Assembly (NCBI RefSeq): GCF_014898055.3
Contig: NW_023605305.1
Location: forward strand, 111,510,734 to 111,574,733
Source: Talpa occidentalis
Lineage: Eukaryota; Chordata; Mammalia; Eulipotyphla; Talpidae
Length of the DNA stretch: 64,000 nt
Direction: 5' to 3'
Shown here: positions 35,342 to 46,931 of the stretch, in pieces
Layout: the number at the start of each line of letters is the position of its first letter
Numbering within the stretch: position 1 is the stretch's first letter
Made by a program: the position numbers and the translations under genes
The notes under the pieces: model-generated
Database searches by the model: none
The model's input: only the letters and a program-made list of their open reading frames with translations
Told to the model about the DNA's origin: nothing

Positions 35342-35883
35342 CTAGGAGGGGTAAAAATTGGTTGGGAAGCAGCACATGATTTTAGTGAAAACAGAAAAGC
35401 ACCTTCCAAGATGCCCTTTCAGGGAGAAACAAGTTACATTACGCATCCGTTATCTTGTGCTGTGCTAAAGTGAAATCTGCCAGCCACAAGCAGGACACCC
35501 GTGACCATGTAGTTGACTCTTTACTAGGGAACTCAGGCCCGGAAATCTAAGGAATGATCCAGCTTATGGAGCCCTGGATATGTCAGGGGCTGGGGACGAC
35601 ACTGGGAATGAAGCCAGGCATCGTCCTGAGCCCCGGGGACCCCAGGTGAGGGAGAGGACTCAGAGCAGGCCTGGGAGCCTCCAACCCAAGGGCTTTCAGG
35701 GAAGTCAGGCTGAAACTGATCCAGGGCGACAAATCACTGAAGGAGAGAGGAGTTAGCCTGGCCAGCAATGGTAGGGGAAGAAGAGACAGTCACACAGAGG
35801 GAGGAAGCACCTTCCAAGGCAGCCCCTGATAAAATAAACAGCCTGGGACTGAGGAAACAAAAGTCTATCCAAAGGGCTAGAAT

Positions 35884-36157
35884 GGGAGTCTCCCTGGTGG
35901 CTCAAGGGGAAGCGCCTCAACACCATGAAGCTATTGGCAGCCACTGTGGCATGAGTTCTATCCCAGGCCAGGGAGCTACCCACATGGCCCAGCAGACCTC
36001 TCCAGTCGCCCCGCTGCTCCCCTCAGCAGAGCATTTCAGTAGATCCACTTGTTCTGTTCCCTGCTCTGTCTTTGCTGAATCCTCTCAGCCCTGCCCCCAC
36101 CTCTGGCCTACAACCCAGCTCTTGCAGACATAAATAAATAAATCTTTAGAAAAAAAT
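35884..36157 (+). mobile_element. Old SINE, orthologue of 4986 copy
   Basis: Same flanks as units 1 and 2. Confidence 0.8.
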
Positions 36158-37213
36158 TGCAAAAACTTTTCATTGCTAAGGAATATCAATATATTTAAAA
36201 ACAGCTAGAAAATTGCTGCCATCTAATAATGTTTTAGTGATAATGGGCTTAGGGCTGAAGTCATCACTGGATGCTAAAAGATTAGAGGAAAGATTGTCAG
36301 GGAACAAGAGATCCCCACAATCTTAGTCAATTACTTATTTGCAATGCGGTAAAGGTGCCTGTAAAGGGAGAAATCTGTTGGCCCTCACGTTGACCAAGCC
36401 ATAGAAATTCACACCTCCACAGTGGGACCAATGGACAGAGTTTGCTTCCTGTGTGGTAAGTGGAGCTGACCAGGACACACCTACAAAATGAATCCTGCCC
36501 GACAACCACATTTTCAGCAGAACCCAATCACCACCAAAAGGTAGACAGTCCAAATCAAGGCATATTCTGTAAACTAACTGGTCGGAACCCTCAAGAACAG
36601 CAGCCATAAAGTAAAGGGCAAACTCGCAGATGCAAGGGGCCGAAAGAGGTTCCACCACCAGATGAAGTGCTGACCCAGATCTGACTCTGCCAGAAAGCAG
36701 CCCAGGACAAGGCTGTGTTTGCTGACCAGGCTCTGGGGCTCACTGAGATGCAGTGTCTTAGAAGACAAGCCGGATCATTCAGGGGCAGGTCGTCCTGAGG
36801 TTTGCATCTCTCAAAAGGTTTTGCAAGAAATAACCCATTTAAGTGCATGCGTCTCAGTGTGGGCTCGTATCTATAAAGGAGCAGTCAACCATTGTGGTGA
36901 TGTTGACGAATAAGTTGTGTAGTGGCCACTGCACTATTTTTACTGTTCTAAATCTTTTGAATGTTCCAAAGTTTTGAAAATTTAAAAAGAAATATTAACG
37001 GCTCCCCCTCCTCTCTGCTTTCCTAATCTCTGTATTAGTAACTGTGTCTGTGCCATCACCCCACATTTCTCTATTTGCTCTTTTTTGCTCTCTCCCCCAC
37101 CCCCAGCACCTGAGCAGGGATTGTTGTCCCCTGCTGTGTGCTCAGGCCTTGTACAGTGCCCCCCACACAGCTGACTCAGTATTTGTTGAGCAACTGATGT
37201 TCACGATAATTCT

Positions 37214-37507
37214 GTGAATTTTTTTTTTTTTTAAAGATTTATTTATTTATTTATACATGCACTGGGTACAGTCAGAAGCGCCAGAGGGTGAGAGAATTCA
37301 CCAGAGCCAGAGCGGGGAGCAGAACAGGTAGAAGGACCGACGTAACACTGCTGAGGGGAGCAGCGGGTGGCAGGAGAGGTCTGCGCGCCATGTAGGATCC
37401 TCCTCCAGTGGCCGGGGAGCAGCCGGGGATCGAACCGGCGCTACAGAGGCTGCGGGCAGCTTCGCAACCCAGTGCTCAACTGCTGCGCCACCGCCACCGG
37501 GGAGGCC
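37214..37507 (-). mobile_element. SINE, unit 3 only
   Basis: Target duplication aattctgtgaatt on both sides; empty site in units 1, 1b, 2 and 5 (e.g. 25,055). Confidence 0.9.
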
Positions 37508-37832
37508 CAATTCTGTGAATTCTTACACACTATTATCCTTTCTCTCTCAGAAAGGGCGCCCTCAGAAACTGCCCTCGGCACACCTGGAGTGTGTGTCCAG
37601 TGTCCCTGGGGGACACGGAGGAGGGACCATTCATTGCCCACGTTCACCTGTAAACTCTTGCTCCCTGGCTTCCTTGCCTGGCTTCCTCCTCCTGGGATCT
37701 CTTCCCACATCACTGCAGCTCCAGCACCTCCCTCCTAGGAAGCCAGGTTCCACCACCCTCCCTCCCTGGAAGGCTTTGCTTCACAGAGGATGCCTGATTT
37801 CATAAAAGACTGGCCCTGGGAGCTTTGGAGCT

Positions 37833-37917
37833 TCTTTTTTTTCTTTTGTTTTTAAAGATTTATTTATTTATATATACAAGAGCTGTAGTGCAGGCCAGAG
37901 ATGAGGTGGGTGACACT
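37833..37917 (-). mobile_element. Truncated SINE, orthologue of 6629 copy
   Basis: Begins as the other copies but jumps after gatgaggtgggtg directly to acactgcagtacc, so ~190 bp of SINE and flank are deleted. Confidence 0.75.
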
Positions 37918-38439
37918 GCAGTACCTTTGAGTCTTCCTCAAATTCTCCCCAGGTCCTACACCTGGGAGAGTGTACAGAGGAGTCACTCAGGAAAGGCTGA
38001 AGACTGGAGTGGAAGGTGGATCTGACAGATTGTACAAAGGGCTCCCAGAGGAACAGCCCCCCCAGGCAAGGAAGAATTAGTTAGGGGCCAGCACTACCCC
38101 CCAGGCGTTGACTGTGACTTACCCCCAGACTGGAGGTATTGGGGAGGGTGTGGAGGTCCAAATCATGGGAAAGATACCCATGTCCTGGGGCTGTCCTGCT
38201 GATTTCCTGAAGCTAGAAAGGGAACCAGGAGGTTCAAGACACTCACTGGTTTCTTCCTTTAAGTCCAAAGGGAGGGGGAAGGCGCCCTCACTGCCTGCTT
38301 AGGAACCCCGAAGTCCTGACTAGGTCCCCTGCTCAAACCTTTCTCTCCCACACTCCCCCCTGCCAGGGTCAGCTTCCCACCCCAAGCTGGCCAGTTGGGG
38401 AGCAGAAGCCACCCCCACTTGCAAGCAAGACCAGCACTG

Positions 38440-39100
38440 GCAGTGGGGGGAAGCTGATTGGCACCCCAGCAGGGATCCACACCCAAGGCGCGGGTGGGGG
38501 AGCCCGAGGGCGGCCCAGCGCGGTTCTGTCCCCTTAAGTTTAAGGCCAGGGCACCTCGGGAGGCCCCGAAGTAACTGAATTTCAGAGAAAAGCCACAACC
38601 TTCCAGGGCAGGCTGCGCCAGGAGGGAGCCTGGATCTGCCCGTGGGGCTTAGAGGCCAGGAGAGAGAGATGAGCCCCAAGGAGGGCGCTGGAGCCCCCCA
38701 CTTCCTCCCCAGCCAGATTCAGATGCCCAAGGGCAAAGTTTCCCCCCCCCCCCCCCCCCCGTGCCCCAAGGATGGGGTGAGGAGGTGACACCTTTCTCCG
38801 GGACAGCTGGCTTGCGTGAGTCCTCACCCCACCTGCTCCCCCTGGTCAGCACTGACCTCACAGCAGCCTCTGGACGCCCTGCCAGGCCCAGGCAGGCCCG
38901 AAGGGTCACTCACCAAGCAAGAGGAACAAGCAGCAGCCCCCACCAACACCCCCCACCCCGCGCGCCTGAGGCTGGCCATGAGGTAGTCCAGGGGTGGGGT
39001 GCACCTGTGGGTGCCCCTCCTGGGCAGATACTGGCTGGTTTTGTTTTGTTTTTCAAATGTAAAATAACTGATGCAAAGAGTAACTGGAGTACTGGATAGA
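38440..39100 (-). promoter_or_regulatory. GC-rich island of unit 3
   Basis: Homologous to the other islands; includes a ~17-C run at 38,743-38,760. Inverted CCAAT (gtgattggat) at ~39,391, about 410 bp upstream of the ATG, with a second C-run just before it. Confidence 0.45.
38914..38979 (-). pseudogene. Leader exon of unit 3, frame-shifted
   Basis: ATG at 38,979 opens MASLRRAG, then a G/T-rich insertion; the hydrophobic CCLFLLLG core and the phase-1 donor cttg|gtgagt are in another frame, with no ATG of their own upstream. Confidence 0.6.
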
Positions 39101-39847
39101 GGTGAGGGGGCTGGGAAGAGAATTCACCTACCTGACAGGCTGCCTACAGCTTTACAGTGCTGTGCCCCAACCCCTTGAGTCAATGGGGTGGACTTCAAAT
39201 TTGCCTTGCAAAGCAGACACCATTTCTCAACAGCCCTTGCCCCAGCACAGGGCCACTCTAGCCTGCTCACACCCTCCCATGGCACCCTGCCCGCCGGAGG
39301 CTCCTGGCCTGCTCTTGGGGGTGCGCACCCCTTCGCCAGCATGGGGCTGTTCCGCCGCCCCCCCCCCCCCCCGCAGCAGGTTTCCATAGTGATTGGATTA
39401 TGCTGGGTTCAGAGCTGAGGCGGCGGCGGGAGGGGGTGGGGGGCAGTGGGAGGAGGGGGTGTCAGTCCCCAAAAGCCGCGCCCCGCTCCCCAGGCGGCTG
39501 CGGAGACTTCAAACCCCCAGAGCACAGGAGGCCCCGCGCTTCCATCTGTGCCTTGTGGCAGCCAGACCCGCCCAGGCTCTCTCCTCCCCTGTCAGAACAA
39601 GAGGAGCCCGGACTGTTCAAACAACCGCTGGCGTGTGGGGGTGCCTGTTGCACCCCACCCGCTTTTCCTAAAACTCAACCTCAGCAGCAGTGGCTCCTCC
39701 TCACTTTCTCTGGCTCCTCTTCTGTTTCAACTGTGGCTTTTCCCTCAGGTTGAGAAGTTCACCCCCTCAGTGGCTCCCCGAATTTCTCTCTGCAGAGCAG
39801 CCACTGCCCACTGGAACGACCCATCTTATTGGTCAGTGTTCCCCACT

Positions 39848-40044
39848 GGAGGAGGGCCCCACATGGCGCGCAGACCTCTCCTGCCACCCGTTGCTCCCCT
39901 CAGCAGTGTACTTGGGTCCTTCTGCCTGCTCTGCTCCCTGCTCTGGCTCTGGTGAATTCTCTCACCCTCCCGCGCTTCTGACTGCACCCAGTGCTTTTAT
40001 AAATACATAAATAAATCGAAGAAAAAAATCTTAGGAAAAAAAAA
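39848..40044 (+). mobile_element. 5'-truncated SINE at a deletion junction
   Basis: Starts inside the SINE (ggagggccccacatggcgcg). Left flank equals ~15,377 and right flank equals ~18,857 of unit 1b, so ~3.5 kb is missing. Confidence 0.8.
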
Positions 40045-40669
40045 AGAAAACAGTCAGACACTGTCCCTCACTGACTCAGTTTCTAAGTAGGGGTAGGCAA
40101 TTTCCACCGCCAAATGGGGCGAAGCATGCCTTCCTTCCTCACCACTAAATCGATTCTGCACCTCAAAAGTGTCCATGCAGCAGCATAATTAATAGGGATG
40201 AGCATGGGGGCAGCAGTGGGATGAGGTTGTCTCTAAAGAGCACCCTGGGCTACCTGGGAGGAAAAGCAGGTTTACACCACCTGCTGGAAACAGGCTGAGC
40301 AGCTGCTGTGTACTCAGCTATCTGGAGAGCCGGATAAGGGCCAGCAGCTCCCACTTGGCCTTGGGAATCTCAGAGCCTCTCCCAGTCTGTTCAGGTCAGA
40401 ACAAGGTTTTGCAGCGATCTCTCCATTCATTAAGTTCCAGAATCCCTGGTGGCTTATTACCAGATGGCATCTCCCGGGATTCAAGATGCAAGTTCACAGA
40501 GGAAGGGAGAGGACACTCTTCGCCACAAAACATGGGAACTCCAGGGCATAAATATCTCCATGGAGGGTGACACTGGCTCCAGGCTCGTCAGGGAGTAGGT
40601 GAGGTGTGGCTCTTTGATCCAAAACAGGGGCGCCCCATCTTCCCTTTGGAGTTCAGGTTCTTTTTCTTT

Positions 40670-40925
40670 TTTAAAAAAATATTTATTTTCATTTAAACAA
40701 GAACTGGGGTACAGGCCAGAGGCACGGGAGGGTAAGAGGATTCACCAGAGACAGAGCCAGAGCAGTACAGGCAGAATGACTGAAATACACTGCTGAGGGG
40801 AGCAGCAGGTGAAACAGGAGAGGTCTGCTGCGCCCTGCAGGAATCTCCCAGGCCGGCTGGGAATCAACCTGGCTTTGCAGAGGCTGCGCACAGCTCCACA
40901 GCACTTTGCTCAACCCGCCACCACC
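40670..40925 (-). mobile_element. SINE in last exon (unit 4)
   Basis: Same insertion as at 19,448, with its own substitutions; one creates the early stop of gene 4. Confidence 0.85.
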
Positions 40926-41063
40926 TGTAGGCTTTGGAGTTCCGGCTCTTGAAGCGCATCAGCAGGATGGTGATGATGAGGATGCCGAAGATGGGGAAGG
41001 GGTAGAAGAAGACGAAGTAGAAGAGCGCCTTGTTGGAGCAGATGCTGGACTGCAGGGTGGAGC
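40864..41063 (-). CDS. IGSF3-like: TM and tail exon, unit 4
   Basis: Stalk STLQSSICSNKA, IGSF3-like TM, then MRFKSRNSKAYRWWRVEQ and SINE-derived residues to stop TGA after SAKPG. 200 nt, the same length as in unit 6. Confidence 0.7.
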
Positions 41064-42813
41064 CTGGAAGGGGCCAGAGGGAGACAAGACAAGAGGCTGA
41101 GAACCTGCACTTTGTTCCCAAGGACCTCGCCCAGCCCAAGGGAAGCTACATGGTGGACCCCCCTCAACTCTGCCTTTCTGTCCCCTGCTATCCTTGGCAT
41201 CCTTTTTGCATAACAGCACCTCTTCCAGCTCAGGGCAAATAAAGCAATGCTCCCAAGCCTGTGTGCGAACTGGAGTCCCTGCTTGGAAAGCCACGAGACA
41301 CTGATGGTTCACGAGCTCAACTCTATGAGGAAGGCAAGAAGATGACCCCAGTTTGCACTCATTCTCACCCACGGTTGTATTTTACACTTTCCCTTTGCAC
41401 TCAGTTCTGCTCCAGAGTCCTTCTTTGGCAATATGAATGTTCCCTCTCTGACAGCTCCTGAGAGTAGTTTTCCCAGAAATAATGTTTCTTTAATTAACAC
41501 GATCAACTAAAATATCACTGTGGGCCCACAATTGCCCACGGTGTGCCTGTGGCTGCAGAGGACACAGCCTGTTCGCCCTGGATGTGGAGGACAATGAAGC
41601 CAGGCCCCCCCACCTCATCCAGGTCCACCCTTGCACTTGGAAGAACTCAGCAGGAGCCTGGTCTCTGGAGGCTGCTAGATAGTCTCTGTTCCTTGAAACG
41701 CCATACACAGGGGTTGCCACAGTGAGAAATAATAGGTGGCCTCCACACGCTCCCTGTGCTTTTGGACTGGAGCTTATTTGGGAGTGTGTTGGGAGGACTC
41801 AGCACAATACAGGTCTTTTCCTGCCTTCCTTTCGAGTGCACAGCTGCTGCTTATCAGTATGCTCAAGAACATTCAACACACACTTACACCTATTAGATCT
41901 CGAAAGCATGTGAAATTGTTGACAGTCAACTACTTTGACCTGTAAAATCTCAGTGTCGTAGGCATCAATCTGAAGCAATGTAAACGAGGTGATCAAAGAA
42001 AAGAAAAAGCAAATGAAACGCAAATTTTCAAATCAAAATTATCTGGTAAAATATTTTGACTGAAAACAAGTAGAAATTTCTGTGACATTTTTACTTCTAC
42101 ATTATACGCTAATTGTGTTAATAACTGACACCATTTTCAGTCTGAGAGAGTCCACATTTTGAGAGAAGCCAACCAAGAGTGCCTTGTTAGAACAGAAAAT
42201 TCAAGGTTAGCAAGAATTTCCTCCTTGTTGTTTATAGAATCTAAACTTAGAGTTCTGGAACATTCTGTAGCAACACCGATGACAAGCTCAACTGTTCCCA
42301 GACCCATGACATCACTGCTCTACTAGGCTGGTCCTCCCAGGTGACCATGAAAACCCACCTACATCCATGTCACCCTCCAAAATACAAGTGACCCAGGAAA
42401 ACAGAATGAGTGACAGTGGGGCTTCATTTTCTCTCCTTATGAGTCTGAAGCACTTGCTAATTGGCTAAAGAGAGATTAGACTGAATATTCCAAAGTGTAA
42501 CACAGTAACCCCTGACCATGTGTTTGTGTGATGAACTCTACCACAGGCTGGTGAACAACAGAGGAAACACTACAACAGACTCGGTGTGGCATCAGGATTA
42601 TTGCACAGATGGACGATGACTGTGTTATCACTGCCGCTCACACTCCTGAGTTGGCCTGGGCCATCAGGGTCAGTGACATGAACGGTGTGTCAAGTCCTCA
42701 GTGCCCGGGACAGGCGAGGAAAGTGCTTATTAACCTGCAAACGCGCCCTGACCTGTCCCTGAGACACAGCTGTCACCAGGCGCGACCCTCCCCTGCCAGC
42801 TGGGGAAACTCAC

Positions 42814-43290
42814 TGGTGTCCAGGACGCGGATGCTGATGGGGGCCGACTCCTCCTTGGCCAGCAGGTACCAACCTCCCTGAGGGCTGGGCAGCCGCTCCT
42901 CCACGCGGCAGGAGTAGTGGCCCGTGTCCTGCGGGCTGGCCTGCAGCACCGTGAGCTGGAAGAGCAGCAGCGAGGGCCTCTGGAAGCGGAGTCTGCCCAC
43001 CCAGGGGCCTCCCTCTGGGCCGAAGACCCCGTCAGGGCCCACGCGCAGCAGAGTAGTCCGCTCCGTGGGGTCCTCCCCCTGTTCCTCCTCCTGCTCCTCC
43101 TGCTGTTCCTCCTGTCCTGCCAGGCCAGGGCTGCCATTTTCTCCGCCGACTTTCCTCTTCAGGGAATACCAGGCAACAGAGAAGAGGGAGTCCTGGCTCG
43201 AGCAAGACGCGATGCTGCAGCCCAGCTGGAAGGCGGCCTTTTGGGACACCGTGGCGTTGGGGACCACCAGGATCACTTGCAGGGCCACAC
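42814..43290 (-). CDS. IGSF3-like: Ig V-type exon, unit 4
   Basis: 477 nt, open, starts VALQVILVVPNATV. Differences from paralogues: QLGCSI, VAWYSLKRKV (Tyr as in IGSF3), GHYSCRVEE (sequon lost) and EEQQEEQEEEQGED. Donor acacca|gtgagt. Confidence 0.8.
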
Positions 43291-43775
43291 CTTGGACCAG
43301 GGACAGAGACAGGAGGAGTGTCCGTCACTGAAGACATGACAGGAGCACCCAGGGAACTGGCGCCGTAGCGGTGGGGGGGGTGCCCGTGTGGAGGGGTAAC
43401 AGCCCACGGGAGAGCAGGAGCTCAAGGAGCAGAGCAGACACGTCACAAAGATGCTCTATGCATGAAGACTGAAAGCGGGGGGTAGCTGAGGAAGGGGGGC
43501 AGTGAGAGGCCCTCAGTCCCCCCTGCTTGTGTTCTGGGGGAGGAGTCCTGCTCCTGGGGAATCACAAGCAGAGCTGGACAGACTGACCCGCGTCATGTCC
43601 CAGGCACAGCAGAGGCGAGGACAGGGGCGGGGAGGGTTGGGCCCAGGGGAGGAGTGAGCAGGTCAGAAGGGGGGCGCCAGAGAAGAAGGGGCAAAAACTG
43701 TTCCCCAGGCTTGCTGCAGGCAGGGAGGGCAGTGCAGGGCTCCCCTCAGGGCAGTCTTTAGCCCCACCCAGGCAG

Positions 43776-43905
43776 CAAACAACAAATAACTATGAACCAG
43801 AGACTCTATGGAGGGGTGGGGGGTGGGGAAAGGAGGGATGGGGTCAATATAAGGGGGTTGCAATTGTATGTGGAATATAAAAATAAAATTAAAAAAATAA
43901 ATAAC
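43776..43905 (+). mobile_element. L1-like 3' terminus with A-rich tail
   Basis: aactatgaaccagagactct, then G-rich sequence and aaaataaaattaaaaaaataaataa. Not duplicon sequence; the shape suggests an L1 3' UTR end. It sits exactly at a ~4.4 kb deletion of unit sequence. Confidence 0.4.
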
Positions 43906-44099
43906 CTATTTAAGTGAATCTGAAGACTCCTGCCCCATCTCTGTGCTAACACTTTCCCCTCCCCTTGATAAAACCAGCTGGTGCCATCCAACTCCAAGCT
44001 GAGCTGCTGCCAACTTGTCTCCCTGTGGACCACTCCCCCTCCCATTGGTGAAACCCTGCACCCCTCACCTGAGTATAGACACCCCAGCCTCTGCCTCAC

Positions 44100-44790
44100 T
44101 TCAGTCCCTCTGCCCAGACCTGCCTCTGCCTTGGCCCAGGGTGGGATCCACACCCAAGGCACCGGTGGGGGATCCCGAGGGAGGCCCAGCGCGGTCCTGT
44201 GCGCCCATGTGTAGGGCCAGGGCGGCTCGGAGGCCGAGAAGTAAGGGAATCTCAGAGAAAAGCCACAACCTTCCCGGGATCGCTGCGCGGGGCGGGGGCC
44301 TGGATCCCGCCCTGGGGCTTCGGAGACTCCCAGAGACAGATGAGCCCCGCGGAGGAGAGCGCTGAGCCCCCCACTTCTTCCCAGCCAGATCGAGACGCCC
44401 CGCGGCGAAATTCCCCGCCCCCCGCGCCCCAAGGGAGGGTTGCGGTGACACCTTTCTCGGGACAGCTGGCCCGCGCGAGTCCCCCCACCCCGCGCCCCTC
44501 CTCAGCGCCGACCCCGCCGCCCCTCGGGCCCCGCCGCCCACCCGACCTTCGCCCCGGGCGCGGCACCCCAGACCCGCGGCGGGCGGCGGGGGGGGGGCAC
44601 TCACCGAGCAGGGGCAGCAGGCAGAGGACCCCCGCGGGGCTCAGGGGGGGTCATCACGCGGGCGGCCAGGATCCCCCTGGAGCTCCGCAGCGTGCACAGA
44701 AGCCCCGCCCGCTCCCCTCCACGTGGCCCGCCCCCCCTCCACGTGGCCCGCCCGCCCGCGCTTCCGGCTCAGTCCTTTAAAGCTGCGGGC
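44100..44790 (-). promoter_or_regulatory. CpG island of unit 4
   Basis: Closest to the unit 1 island over 8,040-8,530. Upstream of the ATG it diverges (duplicated ctccacgtggcccg at ~44,716-44,745) and is soon interrupted by a SINE. Confidence 0.45.
44605..44654 (-). pseudogene. Leader exon of unit 4 with 1-bp insertion
   Basis: Same as the gene 1 leader (SPAGVLCLLPLLG core) except for seven instead of six bases between ATGA and TGAG, which puts the ATG out of frame. Donor ctcg|gtgagt is intact. Confidence 0.6.
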
Positions 44791-44791
44791 A

Positions 44792-45052
44792 CAGGCGCCC
44801 CCAGTGGCGCAGCGGTGGAGCGCTGGGCTGGAAGCTGCACGTCTGGTGGGATCTTCGGCCCCAGGGTGAGGGTCCCACATGGCGCGCAGACCTCTCCTGC
44901 AGCCCGCTGCTCCCCTCAGCAGTGTACTTCGGTCCTTCTGCCTGCTCTGCTCCCCGCTCTGGCGCTGGTGAATTCTCTCACCCTCCCGCGCTTCTGACTG
45001 TACCCAGTGCTTGTATAAATAAATAAATAAATAAATAAATCTTAAATAATTA
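44792..45052 (+). mobile_element. SINE, unit 4 only
   Basis: Head cgcccccagtggcgcagcgg, tail (aaat)n. About 140 bp upstream of the leader ATG. Confidence 0.8.
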
Positions 45053-46313
45053 AAGCTCCATGCACACTGCGGGGGTTGGGGGGGACCTGCCTGCACAGCC
45101 TCTTACTGCCTGGCACGTCCTCTCCGCGGGCTCAGCCCGCCCCCACGTGGCTCATCCCTGTCAGCATTCCTGATTCCTGCCCCTCTCTAGGGCTGTCCAG
45201 CTCCTGCCCCAGCATGTTTCCTCACTACCTGGGATGCGCTGGGGGTCTGGAGCTGCGGGAGTGGGGGGACAGACATCTTATTGGTCAGTGTTCCCCACTG
45301 GCTTGCCCCCCCCCCCGCAGCCCCAGGGGGCCCAGACCCAAGGACTCCACCCCAGGAAGGGGCCCTTTTCCTTCAGAGAAGCCCAGAGCTGTCCCAGCCC
45401 AGCTGAGGCAGGTGGAGACTCTTGCCCAGACCAGGACTCCCCGCCCCTCCACGTGCCACCAGGTGCAGCTGGGAAGCAGGTGGAAATCCATTTCCTGTGG
45501 CTCAGCGTGATCAAGAACATTCAACACACACTTACACCTATTAGATCCCTAAAGCATGTGAAATTGTTGAGAGTCAACTACTTTGACCTGTAAAATCTCA
45601 GCGTCATAGGCGTCAATCTGAAGCGTGTAAACGAGGTGATCAAAGAAAAGAAATAGCAAGTGAACTCAAAATTTCAAATATTTTGACGGAAAACAAGTTG
45701 AAATTTCTAGTACATTTTACTTCTGCATTATAGGCCAATTGTGCTAGTAACTGACACCATTTTCAGTCTCAGAGAGTCCACATATTGAGAGAGGACAACC
45801 ATAAGAGTGCCTCGTTAGAACAGATGATTCAGGGTCAGCAGTCTTTGCTCCGCTTTGTTTATTGAGTCCTTCAGTGCTCTCGAAAATCAGAGTTCTGGAA
45901 TATTCTGTAGCAAAACTGATGGCAAGTTCACCTGTTCCCAGACACCCTGTGACATTACTGACCTTCTAGGTTGGTCCTCCCAGGTGACCATGAAAATCCA
46001 CCAGACCTCCAAGCCACCCCCAAAATAAATATGACCCAGGGAAAACAGAGAGGGATAGTGAACAGTTCGGGCTTCATTATCTCTCCTTACGAGTCTGAAG
46101 CACTTGTTAATTGGCTAAAGGAGATCAGAGTGAATATTCTAAAGTGTAACACAGTAACCCCTGCCCAGGTATTTGTGTGATGACCTCTACCATAGGCTGG
46201 TGAACAACAGAGGAAACACTACAACAGACTCGGTGTGGCATCAGGATTATTGCACAGATTGACGATGACTGTGTTATCACTGCCGTTCACACTCCTGAGT
46301 TGGCCTGGGCCAT

Positions 46314-46363
46314 CAGGGTCAGTGACATGAAACTCAGTGTCAAAGTTCATGTCACTTGACCCT
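46314..46363. repeat. Imperfect inverted repeat insertion
   Basis: cagggtcagtgacatgaa (46,314-46,331) is followed after a 14-base loop by its near reverse complement (46,346-46,364). All other units have a single copy of the left arm only. Confidence 0.8.
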
Positions 46364-46490
46364 GTGTCAAGTCCTCAGTGCCCGTGACAGGCGAGGAAAG
46401 TGCTTATTAACCTGCAAACGCGCCCTGACCTGTCCCTGAGACACAGCTGTCACCAAGCGCAACCCTCCCCTGCCAACTGGGGAAACTCAC

Positions 46491-46931
46491 CAGTGTCCAG
46501 GACGCGGATGCCCATGGGGGCCGACTCCTCCTCTGCCAGCAGGTACCAATCTCCCTGAGGGCTGGGCAGCCACTCCTCCACGCGGCAGGAGTAGTGGCCC
46601 GTGTCCTGCGGGCTGGCCTGCAGCACCGTGAGCCGGAAGAGCAGTGGCGAGGGCCTCTGGAAGCGGAGTCTGCCCTCCCAGGGGCCTCCCTCTGGGCCGA
46701 AGACCCCGTCAGGCCCCATGCTCAGCAATGCCCTCCACTTGGTGGAGTCCTGCTCCTCCTGTTCTGCCAGGGCTGCCCTTGTCCCCAACAACTTTCATCC
46801 TCAGGCAAAACCAGGCCACAGCGAAGCAGGAGTCCTGGCTCGAGTGAGACACGATGCTGCAGTCCAGCTGGAAGGCGGCCTTCTCGGACACCATGGCTTT
46901 GGGACCACCATGTCCACCTGCAGGGCCGCAC
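46491..46931 (-). pseudogene. IGSF3-like: Ig V-type exon of unit 5, frameshifted
   Basis: Splice sites look intact, but one base is missing at the VVPN-A position (reading shifts to MVSEKAAF) and the frame shifts again in the shortened acidic region before TRAALAEQEEQ. Total 441 nt, so the second shift restores the downstream frame ending RVLDT. Keeps EEW. The whole EEQE tract is nearly gone. No TM exon follows within the unit. Confidence 0.75.

Larger units (their letters stand above)
31064..38979 (-). pseudogene. IGSF3-like: IGSF3-like gene 3, probably non-functional
   Basis: Leader 38,979..38,914, CD58-like exon 35,341..35,037, Ig 33,607..33,131, TM/tail 31,374..31,064. Ig (477 nt) and TM (311 nt) exons are open and in phase, but the leader ATG frame is 66 nt (phase 0) because of about 17 extra G/T-rich bases, so it would meet TGA six codons into the Ig exon. 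The core Trp of the Ig domain is Cys (VACFSL), which should destabilise the fold, and the TM has polar changes (MILQLRF). The V exon has several frame breaks. Could still be rescued by another first exon outside the model. Confidence 0.6.
30870..40560 (-). repeat. Tandem duplicon unit 3
   Basis: Contains displaced tail, exonic SINE, TM exon, Ig exon, damaged CD58-like exon, old SINE (35,884), unit-specific SINE (37,214), truncated SINE (37,833), GC-rich leader island (38.4-39.1 kb), then a large deletion: at ~39,847 it jumps from the equivalent of 15,380 to a 5'-truncated SINE and resumes at the equivalent of ~18,860. The remaining non-coding parts match other units and hold no gene. Confidence 0.85.
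40864..44654 (-). pseudogene. IGSF3-like: IGSF3-like gene 4, leader frameshift
   Basis: Leader 44,654..44,605 (50 nt), Ig 43,290..42,814 (477 nt), TM/tail 41,063..40,864 (200 nt). The leader is the same subtype as gene 1, but one extra G in a G7 run (plus 44,644-44,650) changes the frame right after ATG ACC and gives TGA at codon 5. Ig and TM exons are fully open and the TM is the closest to IGSF3 of all (ALFYFVFFYPFPIFGILI). The acceptor reads gtccaag instead of tagtcccag, probably weaker. A homopolymer sequencing error could explain the single lesion; without it the product would be about 241 aa. Confidence 0.55.
40560..45510 (-). repeat. Tandem duplicon unit 4 (short)
   Basis: Displaced tail, exonic SINE, TM exon, Ig exon, then at ~43,776 a short L1-like 3' fragment replaces ~4.4 kb including the CD58-like exon. 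It continues at the equivalent of ~7,640 with a GC-rich leader island and ends at ~45,505, where sequence equal to ~15,590 joins sequence equal to ~1,225. Confidence 0.8.
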
